Source: Chitinophagaceae bacterium
GTDB lineage: Bacteria; Bacteroidota; Bacteroidia; Chitinophagales; Chitinophagaceae
Direction of reading: 5' to 3'
DNA length: 64,000 nt
Assembly (NCBI GenBank): GCA_016710165.1
Contig: JADJLJ010000001.1
Location: 744,001 to 808,000, forward strand
The notes under the pieces are model-generated. The model worked only from the letters and a program-made list of their open reading frames with translations. It searched no databases and was not told the origin of the DNA. This document shows positions 1-8,572 of this stretch, one piece after another. A program made the translations under genes and the position numbers. Numbering within the stretch: the stretch's first letter is position 1; every line of letters begins with the position of its first letter.

Positions 1-99
1 GCCCGTTGCCAGCGTTCCTAAGTTTTAACATTACCCGGATCTACCCGTTTAACTTTTCCGTAAATCTTTTATAACGCAATAATACAGCCTGCTTATTCT

Positions 100-107
100 T
101 ATTTTTG
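100..107 (+). promoter_or_regulatory. -7 promoter box (TAnnTTTG)
   Basis: TATTTTTG matches the Bacteroidota sigma-A -7 consensus TAnnTTTG exactly. It ends only 6 bases before the ATG at 114, so the transcript would be nearly leaderless, or translation begins further in. No convincing -33 TTTG lies at the expected distance. Confidence 0.4.
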
Positions 108-113
108 TTTCCC

Positions 114-1148
114 ATGGCACTATCGTCAATACATAGATCAGTTTTACCCGGCTTTTTTTTCATCATCCCGTTCTGTTCATCATCTTTTGCCCAGGATTCA
201 ACCAATAAACCAACCTTACCCACCGGCAGGCAGGTTAACCAATTAACGGATCAACGGATTAACGGATTAACGGATCAACGGATCAACGGATTAACCCAAA
301 AACAAATAACCAACCGGACAAAAATAATCGCCGGTACCAACATCATTGGTTACAGCGCCGCCATGGTGGGCCTTTATTCTGCCTGGTACAAGAATTATCC
401 CCAGACCAATTTTCATTCCTTCAATGATTTTGGTGAATGGCAGCAGATCGATAAGATCGGCCATGTGTACAGCGCCTATGCCGAAAGCAAGGCCAGCATG
501 GAACTTTGGCGCTGGACAGGCATTGACCGGAAGAAAAGGATCTGGATCGGGGGCATGAGCGGCGCCTTTTATCAAACAGTGATAGAAGTACTGGATGGCT
601 TCAGCGCCGAATGGGGATGGAGTTGGTCGGATTTTGGTGCGAATATCCTGGGAAGCGGTATGCTGGTGGCACAGGAACTTGCCTGGGATGAACAACGGAT
701 CCAACTTAAATTTTCATTTCACCGGAAGTCATACAATGATGCCTCATTGAACCAGCGAAGCAATAAGCTATTCGGCAAAAGCACCGCCGAACGTTTTTTA
801 AAGGATTACAACGGGCAGACCTACTGGCTGAGTGTGAATCTCAGATCATTTTTTCCCGAAAGCAGGGTACCTGCCTGGTTAAATGTATCCATCGGCACCG
901 GGGCCGAAGGGATGTTTGGCGCCAATGAGAACATCGGCAAGGATGATAACGGCAACATCAACTTTTACCGGCCCGATGTAAAACGCTACCGCCAGTGGTA
1001 CCTGGCACCGGATATTGACCTGACAAAGATCAAGACGAACAAAAAAGGATTGAAACTTGTATTTACGCTGCTGAATGTTGTGAAGTTCCCCATGCCGGCG
1101 CTGGAATATTCAAACGGGAAATTCCGGTTCAATGCGATCGCATTTTAA
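114..1148 (+). CDS. DUF2279 family exported protein
   Basis: The ATG at 114 gives a signal peptide ending near SSSFAQ. The mature part (about residues 85-250) has the DUF2279 pattern: a hydrophobic N-terminal stretch, DKIGHVYSAY, a GG-containing helix, and WSWSDFGANILGSG. This is a family of predicted periplasmic or outer-membrane proteins of unknown function. Between the signal peptide and this domain is a low-complexity stretch (about residues 33-63) made of an 8-bp tandem repeat and a GC-rich palindrome, which together encode recurring TDQRING and NGLT units. That linker is probably not part of the ancestral protein. The downstream neighbour is convergent. The family assignment is fairly secure; the function is not known. 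Confidence 0.75.
   Translation: MALSSIHRSVLPGFFFIIPFCSSSFAQDSTNKPTLPTGRQVNQLTDQRINGLTDQRINGLTQKQITNRTKIIAGTNIIGYSAAMVGLYSAWYKNYPQTNFHSFNDFGEWQQIDKIGHVYSAYAESKASMELWRWTGIDRKKRIWIGGMSGAFYQTVIEVLDGFSAEWGWSWSDFGANILGSGMLVAQELAWDEQRIQLKFSFHRKSYNDASLNQRSNKLFGKSTAERFLKDYNGQTYWLSVNLRSFFPESRVPAWLNVSIGTGAEGMFGANENIGKDDNGNINFYRPDVKRYRQWYLAPDIDLTKIKTNKKGLKLVFTLLNVVKFPMPALEYSNGKFRFNAIAF
220..297 (+). repeat. 8-bp tandem repeat with GC-rich palindrome, inside a gene
   Basis: Six units of T[TC]AACGGA run from 243 to 290, followed by a partial unit. They are preceded at 220-234 by CCACCGGCAGGCAGG, a member of the same palindrome family as at 39255, 46671 and 50321. The block is read through in frame by the DUF2279 gene. 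Three 8-bp units make 24 bases, so the peptide repeats every 8 residues. Confidence 0.9.
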
Positions 1149-1168
1149 TACCTGAGATCCGAAGCCTG

Positions 1169-1208
1169 ACTCCCTACTCCCTACTCCTTACTCCCTACTC
1201 CCTACTCC
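1169..1208. repeat. 7-bp tandem repeat (ACTCCCT)
   Basis: Five units of ACTCC[CT]T plus a partial sixth lie between two convergent genes. The last units overlap the stop and final codons of the PQQ-propeller gene (stop at 1202). Confidence 0.9.
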
Positions 1209-3019
1209 AGTTCCCTTTCACCCAGTTTAATGAGCGCATCCAGGTTAACCGGCAGTTCGGGGTGCATCCAAAGCTGGACAAAAGCACCGCCTGACCTGTA
1301 TTTCTTTACAAATGTAGAAGCAAGCCCGTTCTCATTTTCACCCAAAACAATATCCACCTGTTTTTTATCAATCCCGAAATTGGATACCCAGAAATCGGGA
1401 AGCCCGTACCATTTCCCTTTTTCATTGGCAAAACCGCTGAAGAGTCCACCGAACGCACGGGTATCTGTAGGGCCGTAGTCAATACTCAACACAGAATCAA
1501 TTCTGCGGTTTGTTAACCCGGTCATTTGTTTTTTGGCCTCATCCACATTAAAGAACAGGGGATTGTTGCCTGAGATGATCACCCTTCCGCCTGCATCAAG
1601 GAATTTCCGAAGGATGGAATTAGCTCCTCCTTCAATGATCCTCTTGGGGAAATAGTTGCTGGCAAAAACGACCACTTTATGGGTATTACTGTCTGACAGC
1701 ACCGCCGGCAGTGTATCCGATGCAATAGTTTTGAAGCCGTTTGCCTGCAGGTAATTCTTTATCCGCACATCTGCCCCATTCCGGAAATACAGTTTTATCA
1801 TACCGGCATCATAATAAACAAACTGCTTTCTTTCATTTTGACTGGCCGGTGCCTGCCCCCTTAATGCATACATGCCTCCGTCATCCGAGCCAATATACAG
1901 CAAACTGTCGCTGATGACGGGCGACGAATAAATGATGCCGTTGGTTGTGAACTGCGAAATGCGTTTACCTGTTTTAAGATCAAGACAGAATAACTGCCCA
2001 TCGTAGCAGCCTTCATAAACCTTATCATTATTGATCAGCGGCGAAGACCAGGTTGCCAGTGGGGTAGGATGTTTCCAGATCTCTTTACCGGTGTTTAAGT
2101 TCACGGCCTGTACAAATCTTCCGTCGGAAGTGCCGGTAACCACAAAGGAATCTTTGATGGCGACAGTGGAGATGATCCAGGAAACCTCGTGATCCATTGT
2201 CCAGTTCAGTTTGCCGTTGTTGGCATCCAGGCAATAGAGATAACCATCCCGGGCGCCAAAAACTATTTTATCATTGCTTACCACGGGTGCGGCAAGGATG
2301 GCTTTACGGTCGAACCCAAGCGTATCCATTTTCAGGGGTTCACCGATTATTTTGTAGTTCCATTTTTCCTTCCCGGTCTTTATATCCAGGGCATAAAAAT
2401 ACCCTTCGGTGTCTCCAAACAGCACATCTTCCTTATTCACCGATGCGGTGCTTCGTACCAATCCCCTGCTTTTGAATCTCCATACTTCCTTACCGGTCTT
2501 TTGTTCCAGCATGTAGAGGTTGCCATCATCGGCGCCGATGATAATTTTATCCTCAACCAATGTGGGGGAAGAAAAATAATAATCGAACCGCCAGGGATAA
2601 GGGATCTTCTCTCCCATTTTGAATTTCCATTTCAGTCCCCCGCTGTTTTCATCCAAAGCATACACTGTTTGCTCATTGTCGGAGAAAAAAACGGTTCCAC
2701 CCTGGCAGGCAGCCGATGCGTTGATGGCAAAGCCGGTATGATACTGCCATATTACAGATCCGGTCTTTTTATCCAGTGCAAAAAAGTCACCCCGGGTATT
2801 GCCAAAATAAAGGACATCGCCATGCACAAGGGCCGTTGACCGCACCGGTGCACCGGCGTCAAAGCGCCAGGCCTTTGTATCATACACCAGGTCGTAGGAA
2901 GTTTTTGCTTCGGTCCGGTGTGTTTGATTATCCCGGAACATACCGGTACTGTTATCTGTTTTTACTGAGCAGCTGCAAAAAAATAAAACAGCAGTAAGAA
3001 GAAAGAAAGGATTAAGCAT
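1202..3019 (-). CDS. PQQ-binding-like beta-propeller lipoprotein
   Basis: The protein of about 605 residues carries at least seven repeats of the PQQ-enzyme/BamB propeller type, with recurrent patterns such as ALDxKTG, GKExWxF and VYFGxxDGxLYCLD, from about residue 40 to 390. The C-terminal 200 residues are different (RKFLDAGGRVIISG, VxWxHP-like) and look like a type I glutamine-amidotransferase-like alpha/beta fold, with no obvious catalytic Cys. The start at 3019 gives a signal peptide with a lipobox-like FFCSC; the frame is open 13 codons upstream, but that would bury the signal. Such proteins are anchored to the envelope and act as scaffolds or bind ligands. It need not bind PQQ. A combination of scaffold and sensor domain is plausible but unproven. 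Confidence 0.75.
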   Translation of the reverse strand: MLNPFFLLTAVLFFCSCSVKTDNSTGMFRDNQTHRTEAKTSYDLVYDTKAWRFDAGAPVRSTALVHGDVLYFGNTRGDFFALDKKTGSVIWQYHTGFAINASAACQGGTVFFSDNEQTVYALDENSGGLKWKFKMGEKIPYPWRFDYYFSSPTLVEDKIIIGADDGNLYMLEQKTGKEVWRFKSRGLVRSTASVNKEDVLFGDTEGYFYALDIKTGKEKWNYKIIGEPLKMDTLGFDRKAILAAPVVSNDKIVFGARDGYLYCLDANNGKLNWTMDHEVSWIISTVAIKDSFVVTGTSDGRFVQAVNLNTGKEIWKHPTPLATWSSPLINNDKVYEGCYDGQLFCLDLKTGKRISQFTTNGIIYSSPVISDSLLYIGSDDGGMYALRGQAPASQNERKQFVYYDAGMIKLYFRNGADVRIKNYLQANGFKTIASDTLPAVLSDSNTHKVVVFASNYFPKRIIEGGANSILRKFLDAGGRVIISGNNPLFFNVDEAKKQMTGLTNRRIDSVLSIDYGPTDTRAFGGLFSGFANEKGKWYGLPDFWVSNFGIDKKQVDIVLGENENGLASTFVKKYRSGGAFVQLWMHPELPVNLDALIKLGERELE

Positions 3020-3091
3020 AGCATTGGCTTTGATGCGTAAACTTCCACAATTACACAACAGGGAGACCTGGTAAAGGTACGGGCGGCAGAA

Positions 3092-3589
3092 TCATTCCAT
3101 CCAGGCTCCGGCAACCTGTCCATTTTTTACTTCCACCACGATATGCTCGTCTTTGGTGGTAGAAACAGAGAGGCCGGTATAATCCACATCAATGGGAAAG
3201 GTCTTGTGGGTCCTTTCAACAAGGGCAAGGGTCTGTATCTTTTCGGGTAGCTGCTCAAGCAGGGGTTTTAGTGCATACAGCATGGTTCGGCCGCTGTTGG
3301 CAACATCATCTATCAGCAAAATCGTCTTGCCGTTAAAATCCATTTGTTTATCCAGGCGGATGACGGAGGGTTTCTTTTTATCCATACTCAGCTCCAGCAC
3401 GATCACTTCGCCTTTGAAAACCTCTTGTAAATATTTGCTGATGATATTGGCAATAAAGATGCCGTTGGCCCTGATGCCGATGAGGATGAGCTGCTTCGCA
3501 TCATAGTTCTGCTCCACCACCTGCAGGGCCATGCGGCGGAGTTTTTTATCGGCTACTTCGGCAGACAAGATGTACTTTTTATCTTTCAT
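3092..3589 (-). CDS. PRPP-dependent phosphoribosyltransferase (PyrR-like)
   Basis: The 165-residue protein has the type I phosphoribosyltransferase fold signature. A hydrophobic strand followed by two acidic residues, LLIDDVANSGRT (residues 91-102), is the PRPP-binding loop. Upstream, LILIGIRANGIF resembles the PyrR/HPRT pyrophosphate loop. Length and motifs fit PyrR or an HPRT-like enzyme transferring a base to PRPP, acting in the cytosol in nucleotide salvage. No pyr genes are nearby, so a role as a pyr regulator cannot be inferred from context. The ATG at 3589 is followed by MKDKKYILS, typical for this family in Bacteroidota. Confidence 0.75.
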   Translation of the reverse strand: MKDKKYILSAEVADKKLRRMALQVVEQNYDAKQLILIGIRANGIFIANIISKYLQEVFKGEVIVLELSMDKKKPSVIRLDKQMDFNGKTILLIDDVANSGRTMLYALKPLLEQLPEKIQTLALVERTHKTFPIDVDYTGLSVSTTKDEHIVVEVKNGQVAGAWME

Positions 3590-3611
3590 GATAACACGAA
3601 TTTAACTGAAA

Positions 3612-3809
3612 ATGAAACACAAAGGAAATGTTATAGCCACAAAGACCCAAAGTCACGAAGGTATTTTCCCCTCGGCAAAAGAATATTGCCACCGGGTCAC
3701 TGAAGCACATAAATGGATACAATTACTTCGTGCCTTCTCGGCAAATCTCTTCTGTACTTCTGTGGCCATCTGTGAAAACAAATCTGTGTTATCTGTGGTT
3801 ATAAAATAA
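3612..3809. repeat. Dispersed non-coding repeat region
   Basis: This stretch contains AAAGACCCAAAGTCACGAAGG near its start and TCTGTGGCCATCTGTG followed by TCTGTGTTATCTGTGG near its end. Closely related strings recur at 48588-48705. The open frame that crosses it looks like translated repeat (THxG, CTSVAICE) and is not a convincing gene. Confidence 0.6.
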
Positions 3810-3836
3810 TTACCTTAGCAGCATCAATCATTGCTT

Positions 3837-5147
3837 ATGCAAATTCTTCAACAGGCTCTCTTCGTTGCACTTGCCGGCCTGGCTTCCTGGCTCTTTGCAA
3901 AGAATATCGGTATCATCCGCCGCAATGTTTTACTGGGCAAGGAAGAAGACCTCACCGGCAACCCCTCCCTGCGCTGGAAAAACCTGCTGCTGCTCGCTTT
4001 CGGTCAAAAGAAAATGTTCCGCAATCCCCTGGTGGCGTTCATGCACTTTGTAATCTATGCCGGTTTCATCATCATCAATATTGAAGTGCTGGAGATCGTG
4101 CTGGACGGGATCCTGGGAACACACCGGCTGTTCCTTCCTTACCTCGGCAGCTTTTACACGTTCCTCATCAATTTTTTTGAGATACTGGCTGTGGGCGTAT
4201 TGGCCGTTTGCATCGTTTTTTTGATACGGAGGAATGTCATCAAACTGAAACGCTTCATCAGCAAGGACCTGGATGGCTGGCCAAGAAGCGACGCCAATTA
4301 TATCCTGATCACCGAGATCATTTTAATGAGCCTCTTCCTCATCATGAACAGTACCGACCGGGCATTGCAAGTCAAGGGGGCAGAACATTACCACGATACC
4401 GGCAACTTCATCATCTCCGGCATCCTCGCCCCATCCCTCAGCGGGTTTTCGTCCTCCGCTCTCATTGCACTGGAACGTGGCTGCTGGTGGCTGCACATCA
4501 TTGGCATATTTGCATTTTTGAATTACCTGCCTTACAGCAAACACCTGCATATTCTCCTTGCCTTTCCCAATGCGTATTACGCAAGACTTGAGGTGGCCGG
4601 CAAGATGGATAACATGGAATCTGTGCAGAATGAAGTGAAATATATGATGCAACCCGAACTTACACCGGCTGAACAAACTGCACCAATGAAATTCGGCGCC
4701 AAAGATGTGTTTGACCTGAGCTGGAAAAGTTTATTGGATGCCTACAGCTGCACCGAATGCGGACGCTGCTCGGCTGCCTGTCCTGCTAACCAGACCGGTA
4801 AACTTTTAAGTCCCCGGAAAATAATGATGGACACCCGTGACCGGCTGGAAGCCGTAGGTAAGAACATAAAGGCAAACGGAGAATTTAAAGACGACGGAAA
4901 AAATCTATTCTCTCACATCACCGTGGAAGAACTGCGTGCCTGTACTACCTGCAATGCCTGTGTACAGGAATGCCCCGTTTCCATATCCCCGCTTGAGATC
5001 ATTTTAGAACTGCGCCGCTCCCTCATCATGGAAGACAGCAATGCCCCGCAGGAATGGAACGTGATGTTCGGCAATATTGAAAATAACTTTGCGCCCTGGA
5101 AATTCAGCCCGGATGACCGGGATAAATGGGTGGAGGAGATGGGTTAG
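3837..5147 (+). CDS. Membrane 4Fe-4S protein, HdrC/GlpC-like
   Basis: The N-terminal half (residues 1-240) is hydrophobic with about five membrane segments, like the NarI/HdrE type quinone or haem-b anchor. The C-terminal half has two ferredoxin-type clusters, CTECGRCSAACP and CTTCNACVQECP, each followed by a Cys-Pro. This matches the Bacteroidota Fe-S oxidoreductase that usually sits directly upstream of a CCG-domain (HdrB/GlpC C-terminal-like) subunit and passes electrons between a membrane quinone and a soluble partner. Here the next gene is an unrelated lipoprotein, so the usual partner is missing locally. An in-frame TTG lies two codons upstream; I take the ATG at 3837 as start. Confidence 0.7.
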   Translation: MQILQQALFVALAGLASWLFAKNIGIIRRNVLLGKEEDLTGNPSLRWKNLLLLAFGQKKMFRNPLVAFMHFVIYAGFIIINIEVLEIVLDGILGTHRLFLPYLGSFYTFLINFFEILAVGVLAVCIVFLIRRNVIKLKRFISKDLDGWPRSDANYILITEIILMSLFLIMNSTDRALQVKGAEHYHDTGNFIISGILAPSLSGFSSSALIALERGCWWLHIIGIFAFLNYLPYSKHLHILLAFPNAYYARLEVAGKMDNMESVQNEVKYMMQPELTPAEQTAPMKFGAKDVFDLSWKSLLDAYSCTECGRCSAACPANQTGKLLSPRKIMMDTRDRLEAVGKNIKANGEFKDDGKNLFSHITVEELRACTTCNACVQECPVSISPLEIILELRRSLIMEDSNAPQEWNVMFGNIENNFAPWKFSPDDRDKWVEEMG

Positions 5148-5163
5148 GGGTTAGAGGTCAGGA

Positions 5164-5198
5164 GTTTGTAGTTTGTAGTTTGTAGTTTGAGGTTTGAA
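5164..5198. repeat. 7-bp tandem repeat (GTTTGTA/GTTTGAR)
   Basis: Three units of GTTTGTA are followed by GTTTGAG and GTTTGAA. A two-unit copy of the last two units occurs in the opposite orientation at 20774-20788, so the same heptamer family is dispersed. Confidence 0.85.
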
Positions 5199-5284
5199 GT
5201 TGGTAGCAGTTTATGTTTTATGCTACCCTGGTAATACTAAAAGGGAAATAAATTTCATATCAGCATGACTTAAACTGGTATTGT

Positions 5285-5929
5285 ATGAAAATTGCACCCG
5301 TTCTTCTTGCATTTATCTGCTCACTTCTATCAGCATGCTCATCCACTAAAAATTCAACAAGCCCAAAAAATGCCGGCAGGTCCTATAGCAAACTGTTTAT
5401 AATCGGTAATACGGCAGATATAGAAGCAAGGGTACGATTGGAAAAAGAGTTAGCCGCTGCGGCAGGATCAAAAGGGTATACTGCTGTAAAAAGTATAGAT
5501 GTTATGCCCCCATCGATCCGTGAACCAAAACCGCCTCCCAAAGAAGAATTCGTGAGCCAGGCCAAAGCAGCAGGCTGCGATGCCATGTTCATTATCTATT
5601 ACATAAGGGAAAAGGATGCTGTAAATTATATTCCAGGCGCAAAGTTCGATGGAACCGACCCCTGGATCACCGGGCTGGTTTCGGCAGCGATGGGTTATAA
5701 GGGTACCGTTGATGGCACCAGCTACAAAAAAAGCACATCTACTCCCGGCCGGTATAAAATAGAACGGGGCTTTTATATATTCAGTGGTTTATTTGATGCT
5801 TCTTCTGAGGAGATCCTTTACTCAGAAAAATCGGAAATGTTTGATGCTGCTGACCTGGCTTCATTCAGTAAGGATTACATGACAGGGCTGGTGAAGCACC
5901 TGGAAATTAAAAAGATAATAATGAAGTAA
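5285..5929 (+). CDS. Secreted lipoprotein of unknown function
   Basis: The ATG at 5285 gives a clear lipoprotein signal, with lipobox LLSAC at about residues 14-18 and an SSTKNS linker. The mature protein of about 195 residues has an alternating helix/strand pattern: VRLEKELAAAAGSKGYTAVKS, then CDAMFIIYYIREKD, then YKIERGFYIFSGLFD. This suggests a small alpha/beta fold similar to proteins that collect envelope components, but I do not recognise the family. It stands alone on the plus strand with the next gene 145 bases downstream. The reading frame and signal are certain enough to call it real. Confidence 0.7.
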   Translation: MKIAPVLLAFICSLLSACSSTKNSTSPKNAGRSYSKLFIIGNTADIEARVRLEKELAAAAGSKGYTAVKSIDVMPPSIREPKPPPKEEFVSQAKAAGCDAMFIIYYIREKDAVNYIPGAKFDGTDPWITGLVSAAMGYKGTVDGTSYKKSTSTPGRYKIERGFYIFSGLFDASSEEILYSEKSEMFDAADLASFSKDYMTGLVKHLEIKKIIMK

Positions 5930-6074
5930 ACTCCTGATCAACACCTGCCGGCTGCGGCATACGCAAGTTTAAAACAATTGTTGGCTTTTGACAGCTTTAA
6001 ATAAGATCTTATCCGGTTGTATTGCAGTTTTCATTTCAGGTAAAAATCCGTTCCTTTAATAATAATTTAAGCGA

Positions 6075-6686
6075 ATGAAAGAATTAATATTCATCCTCCT
6101 CCTTTGCCCCGTGATATCCACCGCCCAAACAAGCCTGCCCCGGTTTGAAAATGATACGTTGTACACCTCGGGTGGATATAGTATCTACAAAGGACAGGTA
6201 CTGCACCTGGCCAGCGGCACATCAGAGGCCGGTTATTTCCGTTACCTGAAATTTCATTACAGCATGAGCAGGAATGATACCTATATCCTGCAGAACAGCA
6301 GCATCCTCGTAGACAAATTAAGGAACTACAAAAATTCCGGGGCCGGCAATTACAGCATCCGTATCTCCGGCACGGCAACCCGGAAGGACAATTCGAAAAT
6401 GGAGGTGGATTTCATCCTGGAATTTGAGAATGCCATTGCCGGTTTCAACGGATCAGCGGGTGAACTGACCATACCGGAAGCATTCAGGAAAAAGCGGGCC
6501 GAAACCATTGCCATGGAACCGGAAAAACAAACGACGCCGGTTGAAACCAAAAAACAAACCGTCCCCGATGAAATGAAAAAACTGTTGATAGCCGATGAGA
6601 TCAAAAAACTGTTTGAGCTGCACAAAGCAGGCGCTTTGACCAAAGAAGAATACGAAGCAAGGAAGAAAAAACTATTGGAGCAATAA
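6075..6686 (+). CDS. Exported protein with C-terminal SHOCT domain
   Basis: The signal peptide MKELIFILLL ends near ISTAQ. Residues 20-140 form a beta-rich domain of unknown type. Residues 150-175 contain repeated Lys-Gln-Thr/Met-Lys segments. The last 28 residues, IKKLFELHKAGALTKEEYE followed by ARKKKLLEQ, are a canonical SHOCT (short C-terminal) domain, thought to be an oligomerisation or binding module. The gene ends at a heptamer hairpin shared with the convergent neighbour. Substrate or partner cannot be inferred. Confidence 0.7.
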   Translation: MKELIFILLLCPVISTAQTSLPRFENDTLYTSGGYSIYKGQVLHLASGTSEAGYFRYLKFHYSMSRNDTYILQNSSILVDKLRNYKNSGAGNYSIRISGTATRKDNSKMEVDFILEFENAIAGFNGSAGELTIPEAFRKKRAETIAMEPEKQTTPVETKKQTVPDEMKKLLIADEIKKLFELHKAGALTKEEYEARKKKLLEQ

Positions 6687-6710
6687 ACACATTACCTGTT
6701 GGTACTCCTC

Positions 6711-6759
6711 AATGACTAATGACCAATGACTAATGACCCTGTATTGGTCATTGGTCATT
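6711..6759. terminator. Heptamer hairpin between convergent genes
   Basis: Four 7-bp units of AATGAC[TC] (6711-6738) are followed by the inverted complement. AATGACCAATGAC at 6718-6730 pairs perfectly with 6747-6759 across a 16-base loop. The right arm contains the last bases of the minus-strand gene (stop at 6758-6760). It probably ends transcription in both directions, although neither side has a long T-tract. Confidence 0.6.
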
Positions 6760-7639
6760 ATTTCTTCACCACATACTTCAACCCGGCTTCCAGGGTACTA
6801 TACTTAAAATCATGCAGGCCCTGCTGAAACCCAAACAACAGGCCAAATTTTTTAATTCTTTTTTCCATATTGAAACGGAACACAACAGGTTTATCACCGC
6901 TGTTCTCCAGGTAGCCCAGGTAACCCGCCACATTGGTTTGCAGGCGCCAGGTATTTTTATTCCACTCCAGCCCGGTACCAAACAGGATTGCATCATCCTG
7001 GTTATTTTTGTCTGATTCGATATGCCAGGAATAAAAACCAAGCATGCCGACCCATTTTAATGCGGAACGATTGATGGGCTTGCCGAATGAAAGATCAAAA
7101 TAATATCCGGGCGCATCGATGTCCCGGGCAGCCCCAAAACCCGAACCGGTCGGGAAACGGTATCCCATCCGCAGGGCCAGGTGGATGTATTTCCTCCATC
7201 TTTTCATCAACTGGATATTTGTGTTCAGGTGCAGTTCTCCTTCGCCTTTATTATCATAAAAGAACTGGGGATAGATATGCCGCTCTTCTTTTATGGCCTG
7301 GCTCATTTGATAATATTCAAACGGCACCCAGTAAATATCCATGGAAATAAGTTCTTTTACCAGGCAGTAATTGGCATATACAGTATAGTTCTGTGTATTG
7401 TCACCCTTAGAAAAATGAAAATTACCTCCCGCACTTACAAAAAAAATGCTGTCGATACTGCCATTGCCCACCCGGGGAACCGGTAATGCATTTGGACCCT
7501 GGTAGGCAGGCTGCGTACGCAAATATCTCGACCAGTGACTCACCCCATCCCAATGCACGAGTTGCGACCATTGCACAAGGGTCTGGGCATGCCCACCCGG
7601 CGAACAGGAAAAGAAAAGTAAAACAAACCATATCCGCAT
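6758..7639 (-). CDS. Exported beta-strand-rich protein, probable outer-membrane barrel
   Basis: The signal peptide ends near GGHAQ at about residue 19. The rest alternates short amphipathic strands with aromatic ends (YTVYANYCLV, LHLNTNIQLM, YFDLSFG, WVGMLGFYSW, FRFNMEKRI) and ends GLKYVVKK, which is consistent with an outer-membrane beta-barrel. The family is not recognised. Nothing nearby suggests a transported substrate. Confidence 0.6.
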   Translation of the reverse strand: MRIWFVLLFFSCSPGGHAQTLVQWSQLVHWDGVSHWSRYLRTQPAYQGPNALPVPRVGNGSIDSIFFVSAGGNFHFSKGDNTQNYTVYANYCLVKELISMDIYWVPFEYYQMSQAIKEERHIYPQFFYDNKGEGELHLNTNIQLMKRWRKYIHLALRMGYRFPTGSGFGAARDIDAPGYYFDLSFGKPINRSALKWVGMLGFYSWHIESDKNNQDDAILFGTGLEWNKNTWRLQTNVAGYLGYLENSGDKPVVFRFNMEKRIKKFGLLFGFQQGLHDFKYSTLEAGLKYVVKK

Positions 7640-7817
7640 CTTCCAAAAATTGTCTTTAGCATAAAATACCCGGCGATCAATAACCCAATCTGGAACTTTT
7701 GATACTCTAAATCATCAGTAACCCATGTTTAAAATAAGAAACCATTTCATTTCTTCCCAATTATTTTTATTTTACGATCAGAAAAATCACTTTTTTATAT
7801 TCAACCAAAACTAACCT

Positions 7818-8477
7818 ATGTTCATCGGTCACTTCGGGCTTGGCTTTGGCGCCAAAAAAGCCGCTTCCGGTATTTCATTGGGCACCCTCTTTATTGCCGT
7901 ACAGTTCTTAGACCTGTTATGGCCTGTATTCCTGTTACTGGATATTGAACATGCTGTACTAAAACCCGGCACCGGGCATTCCCAACCGATCGGGTTTACA
8001 GACTACCCGGTTTCGCACAGTTTATTGATGGTGCTTGGCTGGGCCCTGCTCTTTGGTTTTGTTTACTGGCTGATCAAAAAGAATATAAAAGCAGCCATCA
8101 TCCTCGCCCTTTGTGTCATCAGCCATTGGGTGCTTGACCTCATTGTACATCTTCCCGACCTGCCGCTTTATCCAGGCAGTAATTCCCCGAAGCTCGGCTT
8201 TGAACTGTGGAATTCATTCTGGGGAACCCTGCTGGTTGAAGGCGGTATTTTTATTGCAGGGCTTGTGCTTTACATGCGGTCAACCACAGCCAAAAACAAA
8301 CAAGGGAGCATCGGGTTATGGATACTGACCGGCCTGCTGCTGGTTTCGCATGCCGCAAATCTTTTAGGTCCGCCACCGCCGGCCATGAATGCCGTTGCCT
8401 GGGCAGGTAACCTGCAATGGTTATTTGTGATACTGGCTTACTGGGTAGATCATAACCGGTTGGCCAGTAATAAATAA
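7818..8477 (+). CDS. Inner-membrane protein, YdjM/DUF457-like predicted hydrolase
   Basis: Six or so hydrophobic segments are interrupted by conserved polar sites: GHFGLGFGAKK near the start, HSLLMVLG, and SHWVLDLIVHLPDLPL in the middle. His and Asp placed within membrane helices are typical of the YdjM/DUF457 'metal-dependent hydrolase' family, which is related to bacterial phospholipase C-like membrane folds. Activity is unknown for most members. The length of 219 residues is usual. The gene is monocistronic as far as the spacing shows. Confidence 0.6.
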   Translation: MFIGHFGLGFGAKKAASGISLGTLFIAVQFLDLLWPVFLLLDIEHAVLKPGTGHSQPIGFTDYPVSHSLLMVLGWALLFGFVYWLIKKNIKAAIILALCVISHWVLDLIVHLPDLPLYPGSNSPKLGFELWNSFWGTLLVEGGIFIAGLVLYMRSTTAKNKQGSIGLWILTGLLLVSHAANLLGPPPPAMNAVAWAGNLQWLFVILAYWVDHNRLASNK

Positions 8478-8572
8478 ACCATAGGCTGAAAATAAAAGTT
8501 CCGGAATTTTGACCTAATATCGTTTGCTTTTTCAACGTTATTCTCATCAACCAGATCTAAAACTGCTTTCGT

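Noticed and set aside
3612..3809. Open frame of 65 codons between phosphoribosyltransferase and Fe-S genes
   Set aside because: Its sequence is translated dispersed repeat, similar to 48588-48705, with no protein-like features.
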